A stretch of 64,000 bases of DNA from Actinopolyspora xinjiangensis (GTDB taxonomy: Bacteria; Actinomycetota; Actinomycetes; Mycobacteriales; Pseudonocardiaceae). The DNA lies in NCBI RefSeq assembly GCF_900104475.1, contig NZ_FNJR01000011.1, positions 124,001 through 188,000 on the forward strand. The letters are read 5' to 3'. Below, in pieces: positions 40,469-48,755 of the stretch. Position 1 is the first letter of the stretch; each line of letters starts with the position of its first letter. The notes under the pieces are model-generated. The model made no database searches, was not told the origin of the DNA, and worked only from the letters and a program-made list of their open reading frames with translations. The translations under genes were made by a program, and so were the position numbers.

Positions 40469-42235
40469 ATGGACGTGCAACCGTCTACGGACAATCGTTT
40501 CGTTGTCCTCAACGATGAGCCCGTGAGTGAGCGGGGAGAGGACCTGCTCGGTACGAGTGAGACGGCGGACAGGCTCTCGGATCTAATTGTCTCATCCAGG
40601 GAGTCCACGCCCTTCACCCTCGCGATCGATGCTGGCTGGGGTATGGGAAAGAGCAGCCTCATGCGGCAGCTACAGCTCGGGTTGGAGGAACTGGAAGGAG
40701 TGCAGACGGCTTGGTTCAATGCTTGGACCTCGGGCTCCGATGCTTTGGAGGTTTTGATCAAGTCAGTTCTGCTTCGCTTCGATCGAAATATCATACGCAG
40801 GGCCTATCACAGGATATCCGGAGCGCCACGACTGTGGAGGTGGATCAGAATCGGGGTTCGCCTCACTATGACTACCTTCGGCCTACGGCGCTTGGTCGAC
40901 GAACTCTGGGATCAGCTTTCTGTGGATCCGAAGTCGCGCAACGAGATTCGTGGTGCTGTGCGGGACATGGCGCAGGAGTGGTTGAATTCGACGAATTCGC
41001 CCGGTAGGCAGATCGTGATTTTCATCGACGATTTGGACCGTTGTCGGAACGATGTCGTGGTGACTGTTTGCGAGGCGATCAAACTATATTTGGACGTGCC
41101 GGGACTGGTGTTCGTCATAGGGTGCGATCAGTCCGCTCTCGCTCGTAGTGTTCAGAATGCGGAAATTGGTGGTGAGTACCCATCCGGTTATTTGGAGAAA
41201 ATTGTACAAGTAAATTATCATTCCCCTCTTCCCGGGCAACGTCAGGTGCGTGACCTGGTCAACGGGTATGCCTCGAAGTCAGGTACGTCGCAGCTGTTCG
41301 ATGATCACGTTCTGAACTTCGTCGCCGAACGTACCGGCCGGAACCCCAGGCGCATCAAGAGGTTGATCAACAGTTTTGTGCTCGAGTACCACCTCGACAA
41401 GGAGTGGCACAGCTTCGGTGCGGACATCCTTGTGAGAGTGCTGCTGCTGCAGCACTTCTACCCGGTTTTCTACAGGCTTCTCACCAGTTCGTCCTTCGAG
41501 GACCCTGTGCGGGAGTTCCTCGATTATCGCGATGCTCGTGAGAATATAAACATGGGTGGGACAAATCCCGGATCGTGGAAGGAGGTTTTCGCGAAGTACA
41601 AGATTGAGCCTCCCGGTGAAAATGAGGATCGTGATGTTCTTCTTGGTCATCTCGGGCAGCTGGAGAATCAACTTCCGGATTCGTTTCCGGGGCTTGTTGG
41701 CGATGAGGTTTTCACAACTACGCTGCGTCAGCTGAAGGACTCGCCGCACTTTCAACATCTGCGGGAGCACCTGCAACGTCGGCGCTTCCAGTTCGATCCG
41801 AACGGAATTATCGGTACCGAGGAGCGTTTTTCGGAAGAGCAACCCGATATGCGGGGTGGTTACGCGCTCGTCGTGGACGATGTTTTCGAGGAGAAAGACG
41901 GTAGTTTCTCGGACACGGGAAGAATCGTTACCACTCTGCAGCAGTGGGGAGCTCGAGTGGATACCGCCAGTGATTTCGATTCGATGAAGCGAGTGATAAG
42001 CGAGAGGACTCCGGATGTGATTGTCTCCGACATCAACCGTCATGGCGTCGAGAACGCCGGACTGCAGGATCTTCAAGCGTTGCGTGACCGAGGTGTATAC
42101 GGAGGTCCCGTTGTGTTTTACGTGGCGCGTGTCACGCCTGCGCGACGCAAGTGGGCGAGCGACCTGGAGGCAGTCGGAGTAACGAACAGTTTCAGCGAGG
42201 CCATGGAATGGGTAAGGATGTCGCTATTTGGCTGA
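40469..42235 (+). CDS. KAP-family P-loop NTPase fused to a receiver-like domain
   Basis: This protein has about 588 residues. The KAP P-loop domain has Walker A AIDAGWGMGKSSLMRQL near residues 50-62, WFNAWTSGSDAL, and Walker B IVIFIDDLDRCRND near residue 180. RNPRRIKRLINSFVLEYHL is a typical KAP C-terminal element. Residues about 465-585 look like a response-regulator receiver fold: YALVVDDVFEE, then TPDVIVSDINRHG and GPVVFYVAR, but the conserved Lys is replaced (GVTNSFSEA). Codon use is visibly less GC-rich than its neighbours. It sits beside an integrase remnant, so horizontal acquisition is likely. The start could be ATG 40469 or GTG 40475, the latter six bases after GAGAGG. KAP NTPases occur in phage-defence loci; the role here is unknown. 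Confidence 0.85.
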   Translation: MDVQPSTDNRFVVLNDEPVSERGEDLLGTSETADRLSDLIVSSRESTPFTLAIDAGWGMGKSSLMRQLQLGLEELEGVQTAWFNAWTSGSDALEVLIKSVLLRFDRNIIRRAYHRISGAPRLWRWIRIGVRLTMTTFGLRRLVDELWDQLSVDPKSRNEIRGAVRDMAQEWLNSTNSPGRQIVIFIDDLDRCRNDVVVTVCEAIKLYLDVPGLVFVIGCDQSALARSVQNAEIGGEYPSGYLEKIVQVNYHSPLPGQRQVRDLVNGYASKSGTSQLFDDHVLNFVAERTGRNPRRIKRLINSFVLEYHLDKEWHSFGADILVRVLLLQHFYPVFYRLLTSSSFEDPVREFLDYRDARENINMGGTNPGSWKEVFAKYKIEPPGENEDRDVLLGHLGQLENQLPDSFPGLVGDEVFTTTLRQLKDSPHFQHLREHLQRRRFQFDPNGIIGTEERFSEEQPDMRGGYALVVDDVFEEKDGSFSDTGRIVTTLQQWGARVDTASDFDSMKRVISERTPDVIVSDINRHGVENAGLQDLQALRDRGVYGGPVVFYVARVTPARRKWASDLEAVGVTNSFSEAMEWVRMSLFG

Positions 42236-42241
42236 AAGATT

Positions 42242-43141
42242 CTATGGATCAGCCGTGTATGCTGCCGTTTTTTCTTCGGTAGACGCGTGTGATCCATCCG
42301 GGGTCGGTCGTGTTCCGGAATCTTTTTCGGGTGACGGGTTTCTGGCTCCCTTGCCCTCCGCCGTCCGCTGGTGCTCTCCGAGAGGGATCGCGGCGGGACT
42401 TGTGAGCTCCCGGTAGTGGTAGTGCGAGGCCCACCGGAACCCCGCTCGCTCGTAGAGCGCGCGGGCGGCGTGGTTGTCGGTGGTCACCTGCAGCCAGGCG
42501 TACTTCGAGCCGCACTCGGCGGCCCGCTCCAGCAGGCCCCGCAGGATCGCGCTCGCGTGGCCGCGACCTCGTGCGTCGGGCCGCGTGGCCATGCAGTACA
42601 GCCCGGCCCGGGAACCGACCAGGGCGAGACGCCCCACCGCCGCGACGCCGTGCCGGTCCTCGCGCGAGGCGTACAGCGCCGGGACGGCGGTCAGGATCTC
42701 GTGGGCGATCGCTCGTGAGTCGGGGCCGCCCCGCCCGTCCACCTTCCACCACAGCTCCGTCCAGCTCGGGTCCGGTCGGTGTTGTACGTGGATCTCCGGC
42801 CGACTGCCGGGGAGGTGGTGCGGTACCTCCCCGAGCGCGGCCACCAGCACGACAGTGGGGGTTCGGAGTTCGTATCCTCGCCGCGCCAGCACAGCGTCCA
42901 GATCGGACGGTCGTGCGGCCGGGCCGAGCTGGAACGCGGGCAGCAGCCCGTGGCAACGGTAGAGCTCCTCGACCCGGCAGACAGCCCTCTCCGGCTCGCT
43001 CGGGGAGCGGAACGGCAGGACCGAGTTGGCCCGCCGCGTCACTCCGCCGGAGAACCGCGCGAGCCAACCGTCGACCGTCGTCTCCCGAATCGCGGGCCAA
43101 CCCCGCCGCATGAGCTCGTCGAGCTCGGTCGTCGAGATCAC
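42242..43141 (-). CDS. GNAT-family N-acetyltransferase
   Basis: This 299-residue protein has a C-terminal GNAT domain with the acetyl-CoA site MATRPDARGRGHASAILRGL near residue 190, followed by YAWLQVTTDNHAARALYERA and GFRWASHYHYR. The N-terminal 130 residues form a second, degenerate GNAT-like half. The final 40 residues are hydrophilic. GTG 43141 lacks a clear ribosome site. It is convergent with the KAP gene, with only six bases between the stops. The substrate is unknown. Confidence 0.88.
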   Translation of the reverse strand: MISTTELDELMRRGWPAIRETTVDGWLARFSGGVTRRANSVLPFRSPSEPERAVCRVEELYRCHGLLPAFQLGPAARPSDLDAVLARRGYELRTPTVVLVAALGEVPHHLPGSRPEIHVQHRPDPSWTELWWKVDGRGGPDSRAIAHEILTAVPALYASREDRHGVAAVGRLALVGSRAGLYCMATRPDARGRGHASAILRGLLERAAECGSKYAWLQVTTDNHAARALYERAGFRWASHYHYRELTSPAAIPLGEHQRTAEGKGARNPSPEKDSGTRPTPDGSHASTEEKTAAYTADP

Positions 43142-43223
43142 CAGGGCAGTATAGGAACCCGTGCTGACGCCCGGCCACGTTTTTCCGGCGAGTGACGGTC
43201 AGGCGTTCACGAGCGTCCCGGCC

Positions 43224-44561
43224 TCAGCCCTGCATTCGCCGGATCGTCTCCCTGCTGTTCGGGGAGTCCGTGGCCCCGGCGAAGCCGGGGTGTGGGGTCG
43301 GGACGCTGCCCGGGACTGGGCCTCCCTGTTGCGGTTCGGTGCCTGGATCAGCCAGGACGTCGGGCGGCATTCGAGGTCTTCCGTAGTGTCCCGGCGTCGG
43401 CCCGGGGGGCGGCGGACCTCCCCAGCCCGGTGGCTCCGGCGGGCCCTGGTTCGGTCTTTCCGGCCACGTGCCGTTGAACGAACGGTCCCCGTGGAACACG
43501 GCCCCGGCCAGGCTCACCCACTCGTGGAACACGGCCCTGTCGAAGTCGGCCTCGGAGTGGAACTCCGCGCGGTCCAGCCGCACGAATCTCCGGAACTCGG
43601 TGTCGGCGAACCACGCCTCATCGCGGAAGACGACCTCCCTGGCACGGACCTCCCCGGTGAACTCGGCCCGGTCGAACGAAGCCGGACCGTGGAACCGCGC
43701 GCGGTCCAGCCGCACGTGGCGCACCCGGCAGTCGACCATGCTCCAGTCCTGCAACGTCGCGGTGGTCAGGTCCAGGCTGATGTGGGGCCAGAACTTCGGA
43801 TTGGTCGGCGCGCCGCTCGCATCGGGATCGGGGCGGATGTGGCTCCCGATGAGTCGTTGCGCGGTACGACGCACCTGTTCTTCCTGCTGCTGTTCCTCCC
43901 GCTGGTCGAAGGTCTCGGGGCCGTTGATCGGTATCAGCGAGGAGGTCCGTGCTCCGTTCAGCCCTCGTGTCGGTGGGCGCAGCCCCAGTCGCAGCACCCC
44001 ACCGCTCCGGGGGAGTTCCTCCGGAGCGGTCGTCTCGGGCTCCGGAGGTGTGAACGGCATCCTGAGGTAGGCGCAGAGCAGATCCACGACGGTTTGGCGG
44101 TGGGGCGGGTTGTTCTCGCCCAGGCGGTCCAACGCGTAGAGCGCGGCCAGCCGTACCGGCGCCTTGTCCGAGCCGAGCTGCTCGGCGGCGGAGGCGTAGA
44201 GTTCGGTGACCCGCCGCTCGGTGGCGTCGTGCCTGGTGTCGGCGGCCGCCCGTTCCTTCTGGTCCAGGGAGAGCTCGGTAGCCCGCTGCCGCCGTGCGGC
44301 CAGCAGCAGCGCCACGCCTCCACCACTGCCCAGCACGATGCTGCCCGCGACCTTGACCGTCTCCAGGCGAGCCTTGTCCCGAGCGCTACCGCTGCCGAAC
44401 GACTCCAGCAGCAGCCACATCGACAGGCCGGCCACTACCAGCAACAGCAGAGCACCCACCCAGATGGCCCAGCCGGGCATGACCGGAGCGGGCCTTACCG
44501 CCGCGTCGGCCTGCGGATTCGGGGCGGGCTCGTAGCGCGTTCTATTCCGGACTCGACTCAC
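43224..44561 (-). CDS. Membrane-anchored pentapeptide-repeat protein
   Basis: This protein has about 445 residues. Two hydrophobic segments are near the N terminus (AIWVGALLLLVVAGLSMWLLL in two parts: AIWVGALLLLVV, AGLSMWLLL; then SIVLGSGGGVALLLAA), followed by a helical region (TELYASAAEQLGSDKAPVRL, AALYALDRLGENN). A pentapeptide-like beta-helix follows, with F every fifth residue (DRARFHGPASFDRAEFTGEV, EAWFADTEFRRFVRLDRAEF), and then a Pro/Gly-rich tail. GTG 44561 follows GGAGAG at five bases; a longer frame to 44825 is Arg/Pro noise. Similar actinobacterial proteins are annotated only as pentapeptide repeat proteins. Confidence 0.82.
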   Translation of the reverse strand: MSRVRNRTRYEPAPNPQADAAVRPAPVMPGWAIWVGALLLLVVAGLSMWLLLESFGSGSARDKARLETVKVAGSIVLGSGGGVALLLAARRQRATELSLDQKERAAADTRHDATERRVTELYASAAEQLGSDKAPVRLAALYALDRLGENNPPHRQTVVDLLCAYLRMPFTPPEPETTAPEELPRSGGVLRLGLRPPTRGLNGARTSSLIPINGPETFDQREEQQQEEQVRRTAQRLIGSHIRPDPDASGAPTNPKFWPHISLDLTTATLQDWSMVDCRVRHVRLDRARFHGPASFDRAEFTGEVRAREVVFRDEAWFADTEFRRFVRLDRAEFHSEADFDRAVFHEWVSLAGAVFHGDRSFNGTWPERPNQGPPEPPGWGGPPPPGPTPGHYGRPRMPPDVLADPGTEPQQGGPVPGSVPTPHPGFAGATDSPNSRETIRRMQG

Positions 44562-44772
44562 TCGGACTCTCCGGAAAGTCCCGTTCTCGCCGAGTGGAAC
44601 GACGCTCCAGCACCAGGCGTGCGTTCCCGTCCGGGGTGGCGCGAAGAGCACTCCCCCCGGAGTGTTCCACCACGACAGCGGGAGACGTCTCGTCGGTCGT
44701 CGGGGGAGGGGTGGCCCCGTCCGGGGCGTCCCCACCGGCACCGTTCGCTCCTCCGCCGTCACCGTCGCCCAT
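44542..44772 (-). CDS. Small hypothetical protein upstream of the pentapeptide-repeat gene
   Basis: This 76-residue hydrophilic frame begins MGDGDGGGANGAGGDAPDGA and contains VVVEHSGGSALRATPDGNAR. ATG 44772 follows GGAGGGAGG. Its end overlaps the pentapeptide-repeat start by 20 bases, suggesting coupling. The family is unknown and it may be a chance frame. Confidence 0.45.
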   Translation of the reverse strand: MGDGDGGGANGAGGDAPDGATPPPTTDETSPAVVVEHSGGSALRATPDGNARLVLERRSTRRERDFPESPSESSPE

Positions 44773-44939
44773 GACGGGGACCTCCCTCCGGGCGCTTGGC
44801 ACCGCTCCACGTCCGAGGCTAGCACCGCTTTTCCACGCTGTGTGACGAAACGAGAACGCCGGGTGCGCCCGCCTGCGGGGTTTTGTGGAACGGAGCGGTT
44901 TCATGGACGTCGCGGCGAGCGCGGTTGTAGCTTCCCCGC

Positions 44940-45851
44940 ATGCGTGTACTGACCACACCCGAAGAGCGTTTCGAGGCACTGCCCGGATTCCAGTACCGGC
45001 CGCACCGCGTAGAACTGTCCGATCAAGACGGTGGGACGCTGCGGATGGCCTACGTCGCCGACGGCCCGGAGGACGGGCCCGTCGTGCTGCTGCTGCACGG
45101 GGAGCCCAGCTGGTCCTTCCTCTACCGCGACGTCATGGCGGTGCTGGCCGAAGCGGGAATCAGGGCCGTCGCCCCCGACCTCGTCGGGTTCGGCCGCTCG
45201 GACAAGCCGACACGGCAGAGCGACCACAGCTACGCGCGGCACGTCGAGTGGTTGCGCCAGTTCGCCTTCGACGTGTTCGACCTGCGGGAGGTCACGCTGG
45301 TCGGACAGGACTGGGGTGGCCTGCTGGGGCTGCGACTGCTGGCCGAACACCCTGAGCGGTTCTCGGGTGCGGTCGCCGCCAACACCGGAATGCCAACCGG
45401 AGACCACAACATGCCGGAGGTGTGGTGGGACTTCCGCAGGGCGGTGGAGAAGGCCGAGATCCTCGACGTGGGACGACTGGTGGCCAGTGGCTGCGCCCGG
45501 CCGATGTCCGAGGAGGTCCGAGCCGCCTACGACGCCCCCTTCCCGGACGAGTCCCACAAGGCGGGACCCCGCGTGATGCCGAAGCTGGTCCCGACCGCAC
45601 CGGACGATCCCGCCACGGAGGCGAACCGGGCGGCGTGGCGGACGCTCGCAGGCAGCACGACACCGCTGCTGACGGCGTTCAGCGACAGCGACCCGATCAC
45701 CGCGTCCATGGGGCCGGTGCTGCGCAAGACCGTGCCCGGCGCGGCGGGGCAGCGGCACGCCACCATCGCCGGAGCCGGGCACTTCCTGCAGGAGGACGCG
45801 GGCACCGAACTCGGCCGGGTGATCTCGGAGTTCGTGCGGCCCTCGCGCTGA
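44940..45851 (+). CDS. Haloalkane dehalogenase
   Basis: This 303-residue alpha/beta hydrolase converts haloalkanes to alcohols. The nucleophile is Asp in TLVGQDWGGLLGLRLL (near residue 123), with the oxyanion/halide-site segment LLLHGEPSWSFLYRD. The base His is in IAGAGHFLQEDAG near residue 280. The cap region MPEVWWDFRRAV supplies Trp residues. The arrangement matches haloalkane dehalogenase subfamily I. ATG 44940 lies about 170 bases from the divergent hypothetical gene. The natural substrate is not predictable. Confidence 0.9.
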   Translation: MRVLTTPEERFEALPGFQYRPHRVELSDQDGGTLRMAYVADGPEDGPVVLLLHGEPSWSFLYRDVMAVLAEAGIRAVAPDLVGFGRSDKPTRQSDHSYARHVEWLRQFAFDVFDLREVTLVGQDWGGLLGLRLLAEHPERFSGAVAANTGMPTGDHNMPEVWWDFRRAVEKAEILDVGRLVASGCARPMSEEVRAAYDAPFPDESHKAGPRVMPKLVPTAPDDPATEANRAAWRTLAGSTTPLLTAFSDSDPITASMGPVLRKTVPGAAGQRHATIAGAGHFLQEDAGTELGRVISEFVRPSR

Positions 45852-45928
45852 GGGGCCGCCGGGATCGCCGGTGCTGGTGGAGCCGCTCCCGCCTCGTCCG
45901 CACCGGCACACCCGAGGGTGGTGGGCCG

Positions 45929-47539
45929 TCAGCCCACCACGTCCCGCGAACCGATACCGGTCAGCGAGCGCACCTCCATCTCGTCGAAGTCCGCCGGGTC
46001 GGCGGAGCGCGGCCGCACGAAGGTGCCGATGATGCCGCACAGGAACGACACCGGGATGGAGACGATGCCCGGATTGCTCAGCGGGAAGAAGCTGAAGTCC
46101 ACCGAGGGGAAGATCGAGTCCGGAGCACCGGAGACCACCGGTGAGAACAGCATCAGCAGCAGGCAGGAACCGAGTCCGCCGTACATGCCCCACAGCGTTC
46201 CGGAGGTGTTGAACCGCTTCCAGAACAGGGTGAACAGCAGTGTGGACAGGTTCGCCGAGGCCGCGATGGCGAAGGCCAGCCCGACCAGGAAGGCGATGTT
46301 CTGCCCGTTAACCAGGATGCCGCCGATGATGGCAGCCGCACCCATGACCATCGCGGTGATCCGCGCGACCCTGACCTCGGAGTCGGGGTCGGCCCTGCCG
46401 CCGCGCACCACGTTGGCGTAGAAGTCGTGCGCGAAGGAGGCGGACGCCGTCAGGGTCAGCCCCGCGACCACGGCGAGAATGGTGGCGAAGGCGACCGCGG
46501 AGATCACGCCCAGCAGCGGGGTGCCGCCGATCTCGTAGGCGAGCAGTGGGGCGGCCGAGTTCTCCTCGCCGGGAGCGTTCCGGATCGTCTCGGTGCCCAC
46601 CAGCGCGGCCGAGCCGAATCCGATGACCAGCGTGCACAGGTAGAACAGCGACATCAACCAGGTCGCCCACACCACCGACCGGCGCGCTTCCCGCGAGTTG
46701 GGAACCGTGTAGAACCGCATCAGCACGTGCGGCAGTCCGGCGACGCCGAGCACCAGGGCCATCGACAGCGACACGAAGTCCAGCTTGGTCAGCGCGCTTT
46801 CGCCGTACTGTGCCCCCGGAGCGAACACCCGCTCGCCGAGCGGGTTGTTCTGCGCGGCTCGCTGCATCAGGTCGCTGAAGTTGAAGCCGAACTTGCCCAG
46901 CAGGAAGAGCGTGATCAGCGAAACGGACAGCAGCAGCATGGCCGCCTTCAGGATCTGCACCCAGGTGGTGCCCTTCATGCCGCCGATGAGCACGTAGAAG
47001 ACCATCACCACGCCGACCACGGCGATCACCAGAGCTTGGCCGCTGCTGCTGTGTATGTCCAGCAGCAGGGCGACCAGGTCTCCCGCTCCCGCCATCTGGG
47101 CGACCATGTAGGCGACGGTGATGAACATGGTCGACACGGCCGCGGCCGCCCGCACCGGACGTCGGCGCATCCGGAAGCTGAGCACGTCACCCATGGTGAA
47201 ACGGCCGGTGTTGCGCAGCCGCTCGGCGACCAGGAGCAGGTTCACCAACCACGCGACGAGAAAGCCGATCGAGTAGAGGAATCCGTCGTAGCCGTGCACG
47301 GCGATCGCGCCGGCGATGCCGAGGAACGAGGCCGCCGACAGGAAGTCACCGGAAAGCGCGATTCCGTTCTGCGCCCCGGAGAAGGTTCCACCGGCCGCGA
47401 AGTAGTCACTGGTGTTCCGGTTGCTGCTGGCCCGATAGGTGATCAGCAGTGTGAACAGGATCAGTCCGGCGAAGACCGTGATGTTCACGGCGGGGTTCGT
47501 CCCGTCGAGGGGGGACTGTTGCTGTGCCAGTGCGTTCAC
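45929..47539 (-). CDS. actP: Sodium:solute symporter, cation/acetate (monocarboxylate) type
   Basis: This 536-residue SSS-family transporter has about 13 hydrophobic segments. Family features are YFAAGGTFSGAQNGIALSGD near residue 46, SAASFLGIAGAIAVHGYDG, and GVAGLPHVLMRFYTVPNSRE. It resembles ActP/MctC carriers for acetate, propionate or pyruvate. The GTG start overlaps the stop of the upstream DUF485 gene (GTGA), the usual operon of this transporter group. Confidence 0.92.
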   Translation of the reverse strand: MNALAQQQSPLDGTNPAVNITVFAGLILFTLLITYRASSNRNTSDYFAAGGTFSGAQNGIALSGDFLSAASFLGIAGAIAVHGYDGFLYSIGFLVAWLVNLLLVAERLRNTGRFTMGDVLSFRMRRRPVRAAAAVSTMFITVAYMVAQMAGAGDLVALLLDIHSSSGQALVIAVVGVVMVFYVLIGGMKGTTWVQILKAAMLLLSVSLITLFLLGKFGFNFSDLMQRAAQNNPLGERVFAPGAQYGESALTKLDFVSLSMALVLGVAGLPHVLMRFYTVPNSREARRSVVWATWLMSLFYLCTLVIGFGSAALVGTETIRNAPGEENSAAPLLAYEIGGTPLLGVISAVAFATILAVVAGLTLTASASFAHDFYANVVRGGRADPDSEVRVARITAMVMGAAAIIGGILVNGQNIAFLVGLAFAIAASANLSTLLFTLFWKRFNTSGTLWGMYGGLGSCLLLMLFSPVVSGAPDSIFPSVDFSFFPLSNPGIVSIPVSFLCGIIGTFVRPRSADPADFDEMEVRSLTGIGSRDVVG

Positions 47540-47955
47540 CGCTGACCACCACCGGTCGTCTCCCGCAGTTCGTCCACCTCGGGGTCCACCCGCCGCGCCG
47601 TGAACCGGACGTAGAGCGTGGTGATCAGAAGGGTGGAGGCGAACTGTCCGATTCCGAACAACAAGCCGACGTTGATGTTGCCGAACACCGGCTCACCCAT
47701 GAAATCCGGTGCGTAGGCCGCCAGCAACACGTATCCGAGATACAGCAGCAGGAACAATGCCGTCATCGGCAGTACGAAGCGCTTCAGGCGGGAACGCAGT
47801 TCACCGAATTCCGCGGAGCCCGCAATTCCCGTGAAATCGGGGCCGGTGTTTCCGCCACGTGCCGCGCTTTTCTCGATGCCGCCGAAGGAAGCGTGCGTTT
47901 TCTCGCCGCGCTCCCCGTGCCGCGCGCGCAGTGGCGGTGGCGTCGTGTCGCTCAT
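47536..47955 (-). CDS. DUF485 membrane protein, partner of the ActP-type transporter
   Basis: This 139-residue protein has a hydrophilic N terminus of about 60 residues followed by two hydrophobic helices (LPMTALFLLLYLGYVLLAAY and LLFGIGQFASTLLITTLYVR), the DUF485 layout. ATG 47955 was chosen; the longer frame to 48045 has no family sequence. DUF485 genes are regularly coupled upstream of acetate/monocarboxylate symporters. Confidence 0.9.
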   Translation of the reverse strand: MSDTTPPPLRARHGERGEKTHASFGGIEKSAARGGNTGPDFTGIAGSAEFGELRSRLKRFVLPMTALFLLLYLGYVLLAAYAPDFMGEPVFGNINVGLLFGIGQFASTLLITTLYVRFTARRVDPEVDELRETTGGGQR

Positions 47956-48707
47956 GCGCCCTTCTTCCGAAGCGGGTGAACTGTGTCGGTGGGGTTGGTG
48001 CCGATTCGGGCGTTCGGCGTGACCACGAGACACTCGGCGCGGCACGCGACGCCCCTGGGCCGTGGTCCTGGTCCGCCGGAACCTGTCCGGTCAGCGCAAC
48101 ATACTACGTCCCTGTTCCCGCTAACGGGGGAATCGTGCTCCTCCTGTCGTCGCAGCCGGACTGACGTACACCTTGCCGTCCACTCCCCGTCCGAAGGTCC
48201 CCGCTCTGTGGTCTCGCAGCTCATGGGCCATTACCGATGGGTACCACAGCGGTCCGGCGGCGCTGCGACTGTCCCGGTTTTCACAGTGGGCCGAACAAGC
48301 TAGAGTATCCGGGTTCGGCACCTTCGGCGAGCTTTCTCCTCTCTTCGGGTGTCACCCGCTGGGGCGGACATAAAAGATGATCTTGATCGCAATCGAATTG
48401 CCTGTTCAGGTGTGGGGGGTGGAAAACTCGCCCGGCGATCGGTACCTTGGCCGCTATCTTTATAATCCGGGATGACCGCGAGCCACACGTCACCCGTTCG
48501 AAAAGGCTGGTGAAGTGAACCCTGGCGGTACGCGACTATTGGTGACGGAGCGTATTGTGGGGATCGCGTCCGGCGAGAATGTCGTGAACCGCTGTCGCCC
48601 GGGACGGACTCGGATCGACTGGGCGAACACACGGATAAGCCTTCACTCGGCCGGGTGGCACCAGGCGCCGTTCTCCTACGATTGTTCGTTCGGAAGGGAC
48701 CCGCACC
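47956..48707. other. Intergenic region upstream of DUF485/actP and the conservon
   Basis: This 750-base divergent spacer contains several short frames on both strands, none recognisable. A near-consensus -10 box TATAAT lies at 48461-48466 on the plus strand, without a clear -35 at 17 bases. Promoters for both operons should be here. Confidence 0.45.
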
Positions 48708-48755
48708 GTGACAGAGCAGGACGAACGACAGCTTGACCTTCGGGAGCTTTCGTGA
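48708..48755 (+). CDS. Possible 15-codon leader peptide upstream of cvnA
   Basis: GTG at 48708, seven bases after GGAAGGGAC, opens a frame VTEQDERQLDLRELS whose stop overlaps the sensor-kinase GTG start in a GTGA. It could set up translational coupling, or the kinase could simply start elsewhere. No regulatory codon run is visible in it. Confidence 0.4.
   Translation: MTEQDERQLDLRELS

Noticed and set aside
42249-43178. A 309-codon alternative minus-strand frame over the GNAT gene
   Set aside because: It is Arg/Gly/Ala-rich frame noise. The overlapping 299-codon frame has the clear acetyl-CoA-binding motif.
47983-48500. Short frames in the spacer between the DUF485 gene and the conservon
   Set aside because: They lack motifs, ribosome sites and consistent codon bias; kept only as an intergenic note.
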